The notes under the pieces were generated by a model. The model made no database searches. It had not been told where the DNA came from and was given only the letters and a program-made list of their open reading frames with translations. Below, in pieces: positions 10,395 to 23,700 of a stretch of DNA of 64,000 nt. The position numbers were made by a program, and so were the translations under genes. Source of the DNA: Harmonia axyridis. Lineage: Eukaryota > Arthropoda > Insecta > Coleoptera > Coccinellidae. The DNA lies in the NCBI RefSeq assembly GCF_914767665.1, contig NC_059501.1, positions 70,716,798-70,780,797 of the forward strand, written 5' to 3'. Numbering within the stretch: position 1 is the first letter of the stretch; every line of letters starts with the position of its first letter.

Positions 10395-11362
10395 CAGGGT
10401 GTTTCAAATTAAGTCGGCATCATTGCTAACTCCGTTATTATTGATGCCACGATGTCGGTTAAATGGACAAACTAGTAGCATTTTAAGTGATCTTCTCGAT
10501 GCCGAAAACAAAACAAAAATTGACAGTCGCGTTGTCATAATATTTCATAAATGATATTTTTTTCAATGGAACACCCTATATTTTTTCATGCATTTCGATT
10601 CATTATAACATTCTCAACAACAAAGCTCATATCACCTTTCTTCCTAAAGTGGAAAATGAGCGACTTATTTTGAAATATTCACTTCTTTTACTATTACAAA
10701 AAATTTATTTTTTTTGGCGAATAAACCTCATGATTGTCCATACAACCATTTTTTGTACTTATACGAATGACAATATTTCGTTACTAATAGCAAAATAAGA
10801 CAGTTAAAAGAAAAAAGTGAGCTGGGATGTGAACTCGTGAAACCTGTGATCATCATGTCGCACCTCTCAATCGACACCACTAAACTACATATTTGATATT
10901 AATAGACAAAACGATAATTTCCATCTTAAAGCCATTCCGCTAGCCGCATTCATTTTGTGAATCAATAGTGTCAATAGAAGGGCCCAAATATGTGTTCAAC
11001 AAAAAGGCGGTGTTTTTGACCATTTACTCGATATTTTATGTAGAGCTTTATCAAATCAGTTTGTTATAAATGTTTCCTATTAATACAACTGTCTTATTTT
11101 CACCTTTACGAAAAAAAGTCAATTGAGCTTTGTTGTTGATAATGTTATTACGAATCGAAATGCATGAAAAAATATAGGGTGTTCCATTGAAAAAAATATC
11201 ATTTTATGAAATATCATGACAACGCGACTATCAATTTTTTGTTTGTTTTCGCCATCGAGAAGACCACTAAAAATGCTACTAGTTTATCCATTTAACCGAC
11301 ATCGTAGCATCAATAATAACGGAGTTAGCAATGGTGCCGAACTAATTTGAAACACCCTGTAT
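10395..11362. mobile_element. Long foldback element with ~240-bp inverted arms
   Basis: About 240 bp at each end (10395-10630 and 11121-11362) are inverted copies of one another, starting ACAGGGTGTTTCAAATTA. The arms share landmarks such as TAACTCCGTTATTATTGATG, GTCGCGTTGTCATAATATTT and AACACCCTATATTTTTTCAT. About 490 bp of unique sequence lies between them, including a tRNA-like segment. No transposase is present, so the element is nonautonomous. Confidence 0.8.
10816..10892 (-). ncRNA. tRNA-like Pol III box pair inside foldback element
   Basis: On the minus strand TAGTTTAGTGG (10887-10877) matches the tRNA A box and AGTTCACATCC (10835-10825) is close to the B box GGTTCGANTCC. Their starts are 52 nt apart, normal for a tRNA. 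The segment ends in CAGCTCAC followed by a T6 run (10816-10811), a Pol III terminator. The acceptor stem does not pair well, so this is a tRNA-derived sequence (SINE head or pseudo-tRNA), not a working tRNA gene. Confidence 0.45.
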
Positions 11363-11768
11363 ATTATGACCGAGCAGTCCCAGCATCCGTCGACAACCTC
11401 GTCGGTTTTAGGAAGTTTTTTGTAGGACGTGTTTAACCTATCATGATTCAAATGAATAATAATATTTCTTTGTATCATATAATTACTGAACTACCTGGTG
11501 TCAATAAAATTCGATTTTTATGGTTATCTTTGAGGATCAATCCCCAAAAAATTATTTCTATATTGGTTCCGATCGAAGCAATAAATGATGCTGGGTTATA
11601 AATAATAAACGAAAATCTATTAGAGACATGTTTTTCAATTGACAAATTTTCTCTGAATTGTTGGTAGCTGCGCTAGTGTATTTGAAGGTCCTCAAATAAA
11701 ACCACTTGTTAAAGATCCTAATTGACCAAACCAATAACTGATGTTGTTCATTGCTCAAGATATACAAA

Positions 11769-12092
11769 ATGTTCTTGGGAATCATAGAGTAGATAATTAA
11801 AAATAAAAATGAGTGCAAAATATGCACTCAAATTTTAAAATTTCCAGTTGTAACATGAGCATAAAAGTTCATTACCTCCAAAGCCACCTAGATCAATTTC
11901 CAGAACACTTGGGTGTTTTTGGTGACGAACATGTTCTTGGGAATCATAGAGTAGATAATTAAAAATAAAAATGAGTGCAAAATATGCACTCAAATTTTAA
12001 AATTTCCAGTTGTAACATGAGCATAAAAGTTCATTACCTCCAAAGCCACCTAGATCAATTTCCAGAACACTTGGGTGTTTTTGGTGACGAAC
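11769..12092 (+). repeat. Exact 162-bp tandem duplication
   Basis: 11769-11930 and 11931-12092 appear identical base for base, starting ATGTTCTTGGGAATCATAG and ending TTTTTGGTGACGAAC. The unit includes part of a decayed coding sequence (HYLQSHLDQFPEHLGVF). Identity with no differences points to a very recent duplication or an assembly artefact. Confidence 0.85.
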
Positions 12093-12215
12093 ATGGAAAA
12101 GATTCTATCAGGACATTGAAGATCGATATCAAGGACGATGGAATATCACATGATGGCCGACTACTGTCGAAGCCTTCAGCAAATCTACCCTAATACTAAG
12201 CTCTATACCAGAAAG
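11990..12215 (+). pseudogene. Fragment of an arthropod repeat-associated protein
   Basis: The conceptual peptide MSIKVHYLQSHLDQFPEHLG, then GDEHG, then after a frameshift FYQDIEDRYQGRWN, then after another shift MMADYCRSLQQIYP. It resembles a protein found in many copies in arthropod genomes (usual form ..K.HFL.SHLD.FP.N.G..S.E.GERFHQDI...E.RYQG.W....ADYCW.L). I know that family only as a repeated, probably transposon-borne ORF of unknown function. Two frameshifts make this copy dead. Confidence 0.45.
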
Positions 12216-12219
12216 ACAT

Positions 12220-12639
12220 AGGTATAAGAGGAAATTTTTGAGGTATGTACATTTTGCAGTAAATACTTGAATCCATTTGTTTCAGTTGATAAATACTTAA
12301 ATCCATGTATTTTTGTGAAGTGGCAAAAGTAATAGTTATCTACAACGTGAAATATAGGCAAGGAAAAAAATAAAAATGCCAAATGTTGCATATCTCGTGA
12401 AATGAATCTAATAGACAAAAACTGAAGACTATTTCGGTTACTGCGCCCAAAAATTAATTAAAAACAGTTGCAAAATCACGGCACCAAAATGCCTGTTGAC
12501 CGGTTGTAATCATAAACACAAAAAGAAAATGCCGTACAAATTCATAATTACCGTCCCGAAAAAAATGCAAAGAACAACCCCAAATCGTCCATTAAACCAT
12601 CCAAAAAACAACCTCCGAACGAACAATCGCATCTTTGAT
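12220..12639. other. AT-rich spacer, nothing recognised
   Basis: No motif-bearing ORF, RNA gene or clear repeat seen. Confidence 0.3.
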
Positions 12640-12970
12640 GTCAATATGCGGGGGTGGCATAACACCTACACCGAAGGCATCTCCAATGGGTTCCGAAGCT
12701 ACGCCTTCACATTTCACCACCGAAGGGAATTGCGAGGGGGGAGGGCGTCCGTTCCTCCAATGGAGACCTGGGGCACATTGACGTCACGCCAGGATCAATA
12801 CTCACGCCGACCTGGAGCAGTTCTTCACCGGGAGTCCTCCCATGCACTCGTTCTCCAGGTATCGTGGTCCGGGTGGCTTGATGACGTTTACGTTTGCTCA
12901 TGTGTGGCCTGGCTTTTAGGACGAGAAACAGCCCCTCTCAAAAAACCTCCCTACGTTGGGGTGACTGTTG
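12640..12970. other. GC-rich insert of unknown origin
   Basis: This stretch is clearly richer in G+C than its surroundings and open in several frames on both strands (for example a 168-codon plus-strand frame, 12496-12999). None of the translations shows a motif I recognise. It could be an untranslated region or first ORF of a non-LTR retrotransposon, or a transferred fragment. Left unnamed. Confidence 0.3.
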
Positions 12971-13319
12971 CAAATCTCACCCTTAATTACCATCATAGTT
13001 GATTAATTCATAAGTTGCACAATGAAACTGTTGGTGTTTTTAAAGCATATATTTTGTTAGACTTTTTGTAAATTTGCCTCTATATAAGTGCTCCTATAAA
13101 TAGCTGTTTTAGAGAAGGTAAAGTACTTTGTGTTCCTTATATCTTCACAGCTAAACCTTAAAATGCAATAATATTTTCTACCCAAGTATTGAACCAAGGA
13201 TTCATTTGAATTCTGAACTTCAAACCTTTCTGGAATATCCATTCAGGATAAAATAATGATGAAATTTAATTTCCACAAAAACTTTCAATGGGAAAAAATG
13301 CAATTTTACCACAATTTCA

Positions 13320-14062
13320 TAATTTTTTTTTTAATTTACAACGAATTTGGTACAAGGAAAAACCGATTTGGTCAAATATTCAAGAAGAAGTCAAAATCTC
13401 TAGTTCCTCTTTCATTTCCCCTCAAAAATTACTGATAGCTGATGATATTTAACTATATTTCATACATATAAAAGGTGGGTTATTTGAATATGAAAATCCC
13501 TGAAAGTTTTATTATCATTCGATTTCTGCGCATGCTTCTTCGAACTTTTATGGGAAGTGAAGTGTTCTTATGTCAATTCAGGAATCAATTGAAATTTCAA
13601 AGATCCAAAACTAAATCATTAGTCAATTCTTAGGATACATATATGTATTATGCTTTCCAGCAAAGTATGAAAAAGTCGTTTCATTCAAATTATCATTCGA
13701 TTGTTAAACTCTCTTGAATATTTTCTAAGAATAAATTATTGATAAACTTTAATTTTCAAAAAAAAATTTATGAAAGAAAACTGTCTTACATTTCTTTCTC
13801 ATGAATACTATTAATTTACACAAAGTAAAAACAGATGAAATTCAATATTCAAGAAGGTATTGAACACAGGAGTTCTGTAATAGTTAACGTCTAAGGAATT
13901 CTCATAACCGTATGATAACATAAAAGGTGAATTACTGAAATTTGAAAATTTCGAAAAATTTATTTCGAATTTTATTCTGATTTTATTTCTGGGCTCGTTT
14001 CTGTTCTGATTTCAATTCAGAAACCAATCAAAAATTTAATCATCTAACGCAAAATTAGTGAA
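13320..14062 (+). repeat. Ancient tandem duplication upstream of choline transporter
   Basis: Two diverged direct copies about 485 bp apart (about 13320-13640 and 13800-14062). Shared landmarks include AATATTCAAGAAG, ACATATAAAAGGTG / AACATAAAAGGTG, TCAATTCAGGAATCAAT / TCAATTCAGAAACCAAT and ATCATATGC-like ends. No coding sequence is visible. Confidence 0.45.
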
Positions 14063-14798
14063 ATATCATATGCTTAGTCTTTTTATAGATGCTCTAGATA
14101 GATATACATAATTGATCATGAATTAAAAAAAATGATTGGCAATATGACTTTTTGCGGTAAAATAACTTTTTCCTATTTACACACAAGTGATTTTTATTGG
14201 TATTATCCTTGTACTTCTTGTGGAGATGACTCTCAGGACCTTTTCTAGAACCCACGAGTCATAAAACGCGAAAAAGTTTTTACGCATGCCCCAACAAAAA
14301 TATTCATTCTATTATGAAACAAAGAGATCATTAAGATCAATTTCAATATGTACCTACCAATGGATAAATCTCCACAATTTGTTGGTTTTGGAAATTATAA
14401 GGCAGGATCTTAGGGCTAGCCATAGCCTTAAAATTCGAATTTGAAGTTAAGATTTGATAAAAACTCTTTTATTGAGTTCAACCTAATTCTTAAACAACTA
14501 TTGAAAGCAAAACACTGAAACTGATCCAAAGTAATGTTAGGCATTTTCCGATGTAAGGTTTGTCTACCGAAATTCTATTTTCAACACAAAATTCTTGAAA
14601 AATATTTGAAACCATTGCGAAAATTGAAGAAACTGTGAGATGAAATGAAAAATCTTAGAATTTTTAATAAACTGAATGGCAGATGACTCAAACTCTGCGC
14701 TAGTAACCTGGACAGGTGTGCCAATTTGTCAGAAAAAAAATCTGCAATCCCTTTAAAAATGGTGTTTGAAAGTAGTACTTCATTTTCAGATAAGGAAG

Positions 14799-17700
14799 AT
14801 GATTAACGTTGCAGGAGTTGTTTCAATTGTATTATTTTACATTTTGATCCTTGGTGTTGGGATATGGGCCGGAAGAAAAAAAGAAGCAGGAAATGACTCA
14901 GAAGAAGAGGTTATGCTGGCAGGAAGGAACATCGGTCTCTTCGTTGGCATATTCACAATGACTGGTAAGATTTAAAGTTTCTGTTCTTGAAACTCTCATA
15001 TACAAGAAGAGTCTTAAGGTCTGCATTAAATTAAACCATTTTTTTCATTTACAATTTCCTGATTCGGCTCTGGCAAAATGTTCACAGCAGGCTAATAACC
15101 TAAAATCATCAACGAATATGAACATCGAAGTTTTATGAATTATATTACATGTTTGGATGAATCATGCTAGATACACGAATATTAAGAATGAATTTGCAAA
15201 ATATTTCATTTTGCATGTTATAATCACGTGATATTACAGCGCCCCAGCTTATATTTTATCGATTGCCCCAAAATGAAATAATGATGAATACATTTATTTC
15301 ATTGGAGAACAGTGGGAGAAGCTATTCGAAAATGAAAACGACGTTTCTAATAAATGTATACCTCAAAAATTGATTCGGATCACATAGGTATATCTAGTAT
15401 TTTATTCCCTATGTTAGTTGAAATATTTCAGAAAAATAATTCATTATCACTAAGAATACATACAAAACAAAGTGTTATTAGTCTATATCAAGTGAAACAA
15501 AGCTAATATTTTGCGATCAAACTCCAATTTAAATCATTAATTCTGGAGCAGCCAGCGAAAAAAAAAAGATTTTGTCCCTCATCAACAAAACGCGGCAACA
15601 TGGCCGTTGCTGTGTCCAAAGCATTTCCTTGCTCAGAGGTGGATCTATAATCAGAGTGTAATTTTATTAATGTGTTATTGATTAAAAATAGTTCAACCTT
15701 GAATAGCTTCAAAAAGGTGAGTTTTCTGACAAACGATTAAGAATAATTTTATTCTTCAAAATGATTCAGTATTCTATTACTGCTACTTAGTTTCGTAGAA
15801 TTTATTAGATCGTCTTGAAGTTATTACTGACCCTAAAATTCCTTTAGTTCAGAATGATCATGTGAATGACCTAAAGAAAAACGATATTTATTTTGACACT
15901 TCAGTATAGCCTTTACAGGGTGTGCTAAATTAGGGATATCTTAACTTTTTTTGAGAAACTTATAATCCGTTAAATGCATTCCTCTATCTTCTTTTATTCG
16001 AGTTATAGACCATAATTGCAATTTGTGCGATTTCAACTTCTCTGTTTCTCTCTTTTGATAGCAAACCAGTGGCTCTAACCTTTCAAAAGAGTTTCCTTAC
16101 TGAGCTATAACATAAAGTTGTGTCTTTTAATGGAAACCAGAGTTTATCATTATAAATTTGTATAAGTTTATATGTGAATTTTGAAATATGGAATATTAAG
16201 TAGACTGAATTACAAAATAATATATCTCTGGTATAATTAGGTGGTTCTAATTCTAATTTTGCCCATACTGTATCTTTTCGCCTGAACCGAATCTGGAAAA
16301 ACCTAACAACTTGAAGAGTCACCCTGCATATTGACCTTTCTCTTCTTCCAGCTACGTGGGTAGGAGGTGGTTACATTAACGGAACTGCTGAGGCCATCTA
16401 CACCCAAGGACTCGTATGGTGCCAAGCCCCCTTCGGATACTCCCTCAGCCTTGTATTTGGAGGGATCTTCTTCGCCAATCCAATGCGAAAACAGGGTTAC
16501 ATCACTATGCTTGATCCTCTCCAAGACACGTTTGGAGAACGTATGGGAGGGCTTCTCTTCCTCCCAGCTCTATGCGGTGAGGTGTTTTGGGCAGCTGGCA
16601 TATTAGCAGCCCTTGGAGCAACCTTAAGCGTGATCATAGATATGGACCACAGAACCAGCGTTATATTCAGTGCTTGCATAGCAGTGTTCTATACACTGTT
16701 TGGCGGGTTGTACTCAGTGGCTTACACTGATGTCATCCAGCTATTCTGCATTTTCATTGGGTTGTGGATGTGCATACCTTTCTCCTGGACCAATGAACAC
16801 GTTCAATCGTTGTCTTCTCTGGAGCATGATTGGATTGGATCGGTCAGTAAAGATGAGTTTTGGTTGTATATTGATAATGGGTTGTTGCTGATATTTGGTG
16901 GGATACCTTGGCAGGTCTACTTCCAGAGAGTGCTGTCCAGTAAGTCTGCAGGAAGAGCTCAAGTTTTGAGTTATGTGGCTGCTTTTGGGTGTATCTTGAT
17001 GGCTATACCTCCGGTACTCATTGGTGCTATTGCGAAGGGTACAGGTGTGTATTTCGTCAATTCATCACGTATTATTTTTCCACTTGTAATAAAAGCTGTA
17101 GTTGTAGTACTCACTCTAATCTGCATAATTTTATAACCAACAACAATGTTGACATATTTAGAAACTAAAAGTAGTGGTAGATAGTGAAAGTAGCTTTTAG
17201 TTTCTGAAGATGACGACATCGATATTGATACTGTTCATTAAACCCTTATAAATATTATCTGGGTTACTACCACTTTAGTATAATAGTATATCCACTATGA
17301 ACTTGTTTCAATATTCTGTCAATTTGAAATATTTTTTTGCGTATGCCTCCAAGCTGAATGTGCGTGTCGAATTTTAGGAATATCGTACCATTAGGATGAA
17401 AAATCGACAACAATGACGTTGTGATAAATGACATTTCATAAAATCCTGTTTGAAGTTCTGTGGTCTACAATGGTGCAGTTAATGAACGAGTGCTTAAAAT
17501 CTCCATACTTCACGTCAGTGCTGTCCTCATTTTTCAAATAATATTTTCATTATTTGAAATATTCAACGAGAAAATAATAAGCCATAGTGTGAAATTTGCT
17601 GTGTCTGGGGTAAATGTTTCAGTCAGGATAATTTTTAACGTTTTCTGTTAGTATTAATTTAATTTGATAGCTTTTGAAGATATTCAATTAGGACATCAGT

Positions 17701-20700
17701 AAATATAGTTATGAATTTTTGGTTATTCTATCTTATAATTGCTTATGCTTGCCCGAGATGAAAATTTATTTCCATGTCAGATAACAACTTAAAGCTTCAT
17801 ACCTGAAAATTCAATAAGAATATAGAAACTGATACGACCAAGTCCAGATTGCAATTGTAGAGATAAACTAACTATGTAATAGGTGTACAACTTTGTTTCC
17901 GCCGTTTTGCAATAGAAGGTTGTAACAGTAAGTGGTTGTCGAAATAAATACGTCGTAAATGTCATACAATAAGCTTAGGTATTTGTAAACATAAAGCCAT
18001 CGAAATATAAGTCGATTTATGTCTGCATCATAAAGTTATTCCCTATTAAACATGTCAGCTGATTTATGTCTGCATCATAAAGTTATTCCCGATTAAACAT
18101 GTCAGCTCACGAGCCAAATTCTGGTCATTTGCCGGAAGGTCTTAATTTTCTGCTTTAATATGAAAAAATCGGCGGCTGAGGATCTTCGAATGCTCTCATA
18201 TGTCTATGAGGAGGCTGCTATTAGTGAAAGAACATGCCGAGAGCAGTTTCAACTCTCAAATGGTGATTTTGACGTCAAAGACCAGGAGAGAAGGTTTTCG
18301 AAGATGCAGAATTGGAGGCATTACTTGATCAAGACTCGTGTCAAACGCAACAAGAATTAGCAGGATCATTGGAAATGACGTTACAAGCCATTTCAAATTA
18401 CCTGAAAGTCATGGGAAGATTCAGAAACAAGGAAATTGGGTGTCGTACGAATATAAGCCGAGAAATGTTGAACGGCGTTTGTTTGCTTGTGAACAGCTGC
18501 TTGTAAGGCAAAGACGGAAGCGATTTCTGCATCGCATTGTAACTGGAGATTGGTGACGGTTCATTGGAAAAATCCCAAGCGCAGAAAATCATAGGGATAA
18601 CCCGGCTATGCTTCCACATCGACGGCCAAACCGAATATTCAGGGTTACAAGGTTATGCTCACTATTCCGTGGGACCAACTCGGCGTAGTGTATTATAATT
18701 TGTTAAAACTCACTGAAACAATTACAGGCGATCGTTTTCGAACGCAATGGATGCGTTCGAGCCGAGCATTGAAAGACAATCGGCCGCAATACAACGAGAG
18801 ACATGATAAAGTGATTTTACAGCATAACCCCATGTTGCGAAAGTTGTCAAGACATACGTGGAAATGTTAAAATGGGAAGTCCTACCCCACCCGCCGTATT
18901 CTCCAGACGTTGCTTCCTCAGATTTCACTTGTTTCGATTTGTGGTACACGCCCTGGCTGACCAGCACTTCCGATCTTATGAAGAAGTAAAAATTGGATCG
19001 ATTCGTGGATCGCTTCAAAAGATGACCAATTCTTTCAAAGCGGGATTCGTACGCTGCCCGAAATATGAGAGACAGCAGTGTCCATCGATGGACAATACTT
19101 TGAATCATGAATGTATACCCTGCTTTTTACAATATAGCCGGCAGAAGCAAAGTTGTACGTCTATGTATTTCAAGATCAGTGCGAAATTCTGGGTGAATCG
19201 TATTTTCAGAATTACAGAAAATTCGAGCGAAATTTCTGAAAATAAAACCTAATATTTCAGTGATTACAGATACCAGCAAGTTACGAATTTGTTAGAATAT
19301 TTATATTACAACATTGAAGTTTAATATGTAATTCCATTTGATAATGTTACCAGAACCATATAATATTCAAGCAGAAATAAAAAAAGATTTAATATTCCTA
19401 TAAGCATAGATTCAATACTTTATATTCGATATCGGGCGAAGAATAGACTAAACATAAAGGTATGTGAACTTGAATGTTCAAAAGATAATTGCATTATCAA
19501 TATTTCATGGGAAGCGTCATTTAGAGATTGTTTTATTTTCTTTCTTACTGTAATGAAAATGTCACTCAAATCGTCCCTTGTTTGTAAAGTCGATATCAAT
19601 CGAGGGAAACAGAGGAAATTAAATATCGATCATTCGTACTTTACAGAAATAGCTCCATTCACGCATATTTTCGGAAGTGAGGTCAGGTCGTTGAGGAACC
19701 GATGAAATAATTTATTGACCCTTAGCGTGCATAGAACACATTACTCGATTCGAATGTCAGTTCTTTTTCTACTGACCTTTATAGGGGAACGAAATACCCA
19801 GATGAATCTCCTGAAAATATCGAAACTGAATCGAGGAAACTTATTGTAGGTAAAATGATGAAAGTACTGACATGAACTCCGGAACGCGATTGTTTGAATT
19901 GGTTTGAATGTAATTTTTTCACCATCCTTAGCATGTATATTTTTGTTCCAAGAATTTCATTCAATCTATTGAACACAAATTAAAAGTCAAAACTTCTTCA
20001 TTTCAATCGAATGGCTATTTGTTGAATATTTAGGAAAAAAATTTCAAAAACAAAAAAAAAATTGTTGTAAACAAAAATTTATTTATGAAAACCGATTGAA
20101 AGAAATATTTGTTTGATGCAAAAATATTTTTATAAATTTGGAAAATGTACTCTTTGGGAATTCATTTTTTGAAAATAATGTCGTACAAATGTCTTCACTC
20201 GCATTCACGACACTCATTCAATCTAACACTCTAACAATCTGGCAGTTGTGTTCCACTATATATTCAATTTGGTCAGGAAAGTTGGTTTACGTACGTAAAC
20301 TTTGGATTTAAGAGGGATTACCACCACGTGGTTTTTCGCATCTCAGTGCTTTTTTGGCGCTCCTGCGATGACCAAATTTTGTACGCTAACTATATGAAGT
20401 TGTACGTTCACTTCATCTCCTTTTTTTTTTTTTGAAGCAAATAAGTAGAGGACAGTACTGTACGATGACTTTCACGAAATTATGGTTTGTGCTGACTTCT
20501 GGTAGGTTTTTTCACGAATTTTTCTTCAAAAATATATCAGTGCTTTGTACGAAGTACATATCATCAATTTTTTGCGAACAACGAAAAGTTACCAAAATTG
20601 TTTTTTTTTTAATTCGCAAATTAAAAATATTTAATTTTTTCCATGTAGATTGTTCAAGGAAATCATGTGAAAATCCCATAAAAATTGCTGATTTGTGAAG

Positions 20701-23700
20701 AGAAATATCTCTAATTTCGTTTTGAACTGAGCAGCCACGTAGAGGTATTCCCTCTTAAGAAAACCCACAGGTTCATAGGCTTCAGGAATTAATGTCACCT
20801 TTCCTAAAGATGAATTTGTCTGGAAATTGCCCGAATCCCATCGTGGTGTTTCAATTCTTGCACCAATTGAATTTTATAGGGGTGCAACTTTAGATCTTCT
20901 TACAGAAAGCGGTGTAGCGATGATCTTTGCACATTCGAACGTCAAAGCAATTGGATCATTACGAACAGACCGATCAAACCGTTTCACATCCTTTTCTATT
21001 CAGTTTTGAGAAGAAGCCAGGTTATTAAAAGCACCGCAAATTTTACACTATGGTTTTTTATTTTATAGGATATTATCTCGAACCATTGTCACGTCCGACC
21101 ATCATGTAACCACTGTTTTGATTGCCCAAGAGCTATAGTTGCACCTAAAACCGTTTGAAACAATTTGCATAAGGCTGGCCTTAGGCAGCGGTTGGTGACT
21201 GGTGATAAAAAGTGGATCACTTACGACAACGTCAAGCGGAAACGGTCGTGGTCGAAAAGCGGTGAGATGGCGGAAACGGTTTGTGAAAATTTTTGTCTCA
21301 AATTTTTACCAATAGGGATGAGGGCTTCTATGACAGAGACATAATGATATTACTTTCAAAAGTAATCGAAAAAAACCACGCTTATTTGACATAAATCGGA
21401 TCATTCTAACTATGTTGACTGAAGCCTTGTTTTTCATGCAAAAATGATGGATTACTTTTTACTACATCTTATATAAATTCTTAACGAAAATTCAGTTTTA
21501 TACTTGAATTTATATTGAAACTGAAATTAACTTCTATTAAATGGGGCCACTAATTTCAAACTCTTTTATTATTTTGAGAAAATTCGCAATTTATTGTAAA
21601 ATTTTGTTTCTTGAATGAAATCTTGAGGAACCCCTAAACAAACCATCTAAAAATAAATTAAAAATTCGTGATATTTGTAATTTTCAGATCTATCGTAGAG
21701 AATTTGATGGTTAGATCCACTTATCGTGTTTTAGAATTCCCGCATTACTCCACGAATGGTCCATACTTACTTACTCAGCACAATTCTTTTTTTTCAGCAT
21801 GGAACGAGACAGATTACAAAGGTCCTTATCCACTCAGCCAAGATGAAACTAGTATGATTCTTCCCATGGTGCTACAGTATTTAACTCCAGATTTCGTTTC
21901 TTTCTTCGGTTTGGGAGCTGTTTCGGCAGCTGTTATGTCAAGTGCAGATTCTAGTGTGCTATCTGCATCTTCAATGTTTGCTAGGAACGTCTACAAATTG
22001 ATATTCAGGCAGAAAGCTAGTGAGATGGAGATCATTTGGGTGATGAGAGTGTCCATATTGATAGTTGGTTTTTTGGCAACAGTTATGGCGTTGACCATTC
22101 CTTCTATTTACGGATTATGGTGAGTGTATACACATGACTACCACTGAATGCACTGTACCATTCATACATACATCTTGACCCTTGAGTAACATTTTCCTCC
22201 CAAAACTCAATTCGCAATGTCAACATTAAGATAGATTCTTTTCTCGAGATTCCTATTTTTAAACCGCAGCTCTTCAGAACTAGGTACTACCAGTTTCTTT
22301 TTTTTTCTTCAACATCCCACTCAACAACGCTATATTAGAATCTGTCAACGTCTATGGGAGCATTGGGTATCACTTGGTAGTCATTTGGAAGTGTGCTTCT
22401 TAGGCCTTGAAGTTTTGGTCATTTACACAGTATGTTTATCTGTTTCCATGTTCAATTTACAATAATCAAATTTAATCTGATGACAGCCTATGAGGTATTT
22501 ATACTGAAAGTGCTTTTTCATCATTTCCACAATAATTCGAAGCTGGTATCCTCCTTTTCTTGTGGAGCCCAAGTGGACACCAGAAGGATTTCTTCCATTG
22601 CTGACTTTCTGCCTTGTATTATTTTTTTCCAAACTCAGAAAATAGTTTGAGCCTATCGGGTGGTACAATTGATTCCTTTTTTGCAGGTTTATTGAATTGT
22701 TTATTGCCTTTAAAAGTCTAGACAATTATATCTTGGCATACATAGTTCACCTTTTTGTCTCTATCCCGAGGTTTTAAGGAATAACGATACTCCTAGGCAG
22801 CAAAGAACATATTTTATGTTATTTCAACTTTCTTAGCTTGGCCTTTGTATCCGCTTCATTCTATGTGTATGACCTTTTGAAATTTCATTTAATACTCCTA
22901 ATATCACATAGAGTATTCTAGTCTATCTGCTTGTAAGAGAGATGGTTCCTGGTTCAGGGGAATAGATAGCCTCAATTTGGGCCTTCTTTTTCTGGTTTTT
23001 TTATGTTTTATAACCCAAGCCATCATCTAATAATATTATGTAGAGAGAACGAGTCAACACCAATAGTGAGATCCATGATGTTCACATCTCCTGAAAATTT
23101 TGATTGGTTCCAGTATTGATATAATCAATACTATTTCATTGAATTTCAAACGTGTGTACCCTTTCCTTCATGGTCACGTGATAGGATAACCAACCTTTTT
23201 CTATTCAATATTGCAGTCAATGATCTTCACTGGGTAAACACCAAAGGGTGCTTTAAGTATCATTGATCCCGAATCTAGTATCCTCTGTGAGAACCAGCTT
23301 CATTAGTGTTTTACATCGCGACTTCAGACACAGCACTGTTAATGGTTTGAAATTGGTTGAAATTCTCACCACTTCGAAGGTCAAAAATAATAATGTGAAG
23401 GTTGTTTCGAAATTAGCTCCATTGATAAGATATTCACAAAATTTTGCATAAGCCTTAATATTACTCCAATTTATCGTATGAGTGTTTTTCGACTTATTGT
23501 GAAAAAATGCATCCATATGATGGCTCTATTATTTGGAACAAGCGGTCAATAGAAGAATTCTGTTCGATAGTAGGCATCGTCAGCATTGACCTTCCTTGTA
23601 TTTTCCTTATACTAGAGCTCGACTGAAGGTTAATTTACTACACAATAAATACACGAAACTACAGGTGATTGATGAATCCCAAATCGATACTCCCTTTGGC

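Noticed and set aside
10877..10887. A functional tRNA gene in the foldback element
   Set aside because: Boxes are present but the acceptor stem does not pair and no sensible anticodon arm could be drawn, so only a tRNA-like sequence is claimed.
12496..13002. 168-codon plus-strand ORF
   Set aside because: It spans an AT-rich and a GC-rich part with no common character, shows no motif, and the GC-rich part is open in other frames too; listed only as a GC-rich block.
17045..17136. Continuation of the choline-transporter exon to a stop at 17136
   Set aside because: A GT donor at 17045 joins in frame to exon 3 and restores the family sequence; the extra codons are intron read-through.
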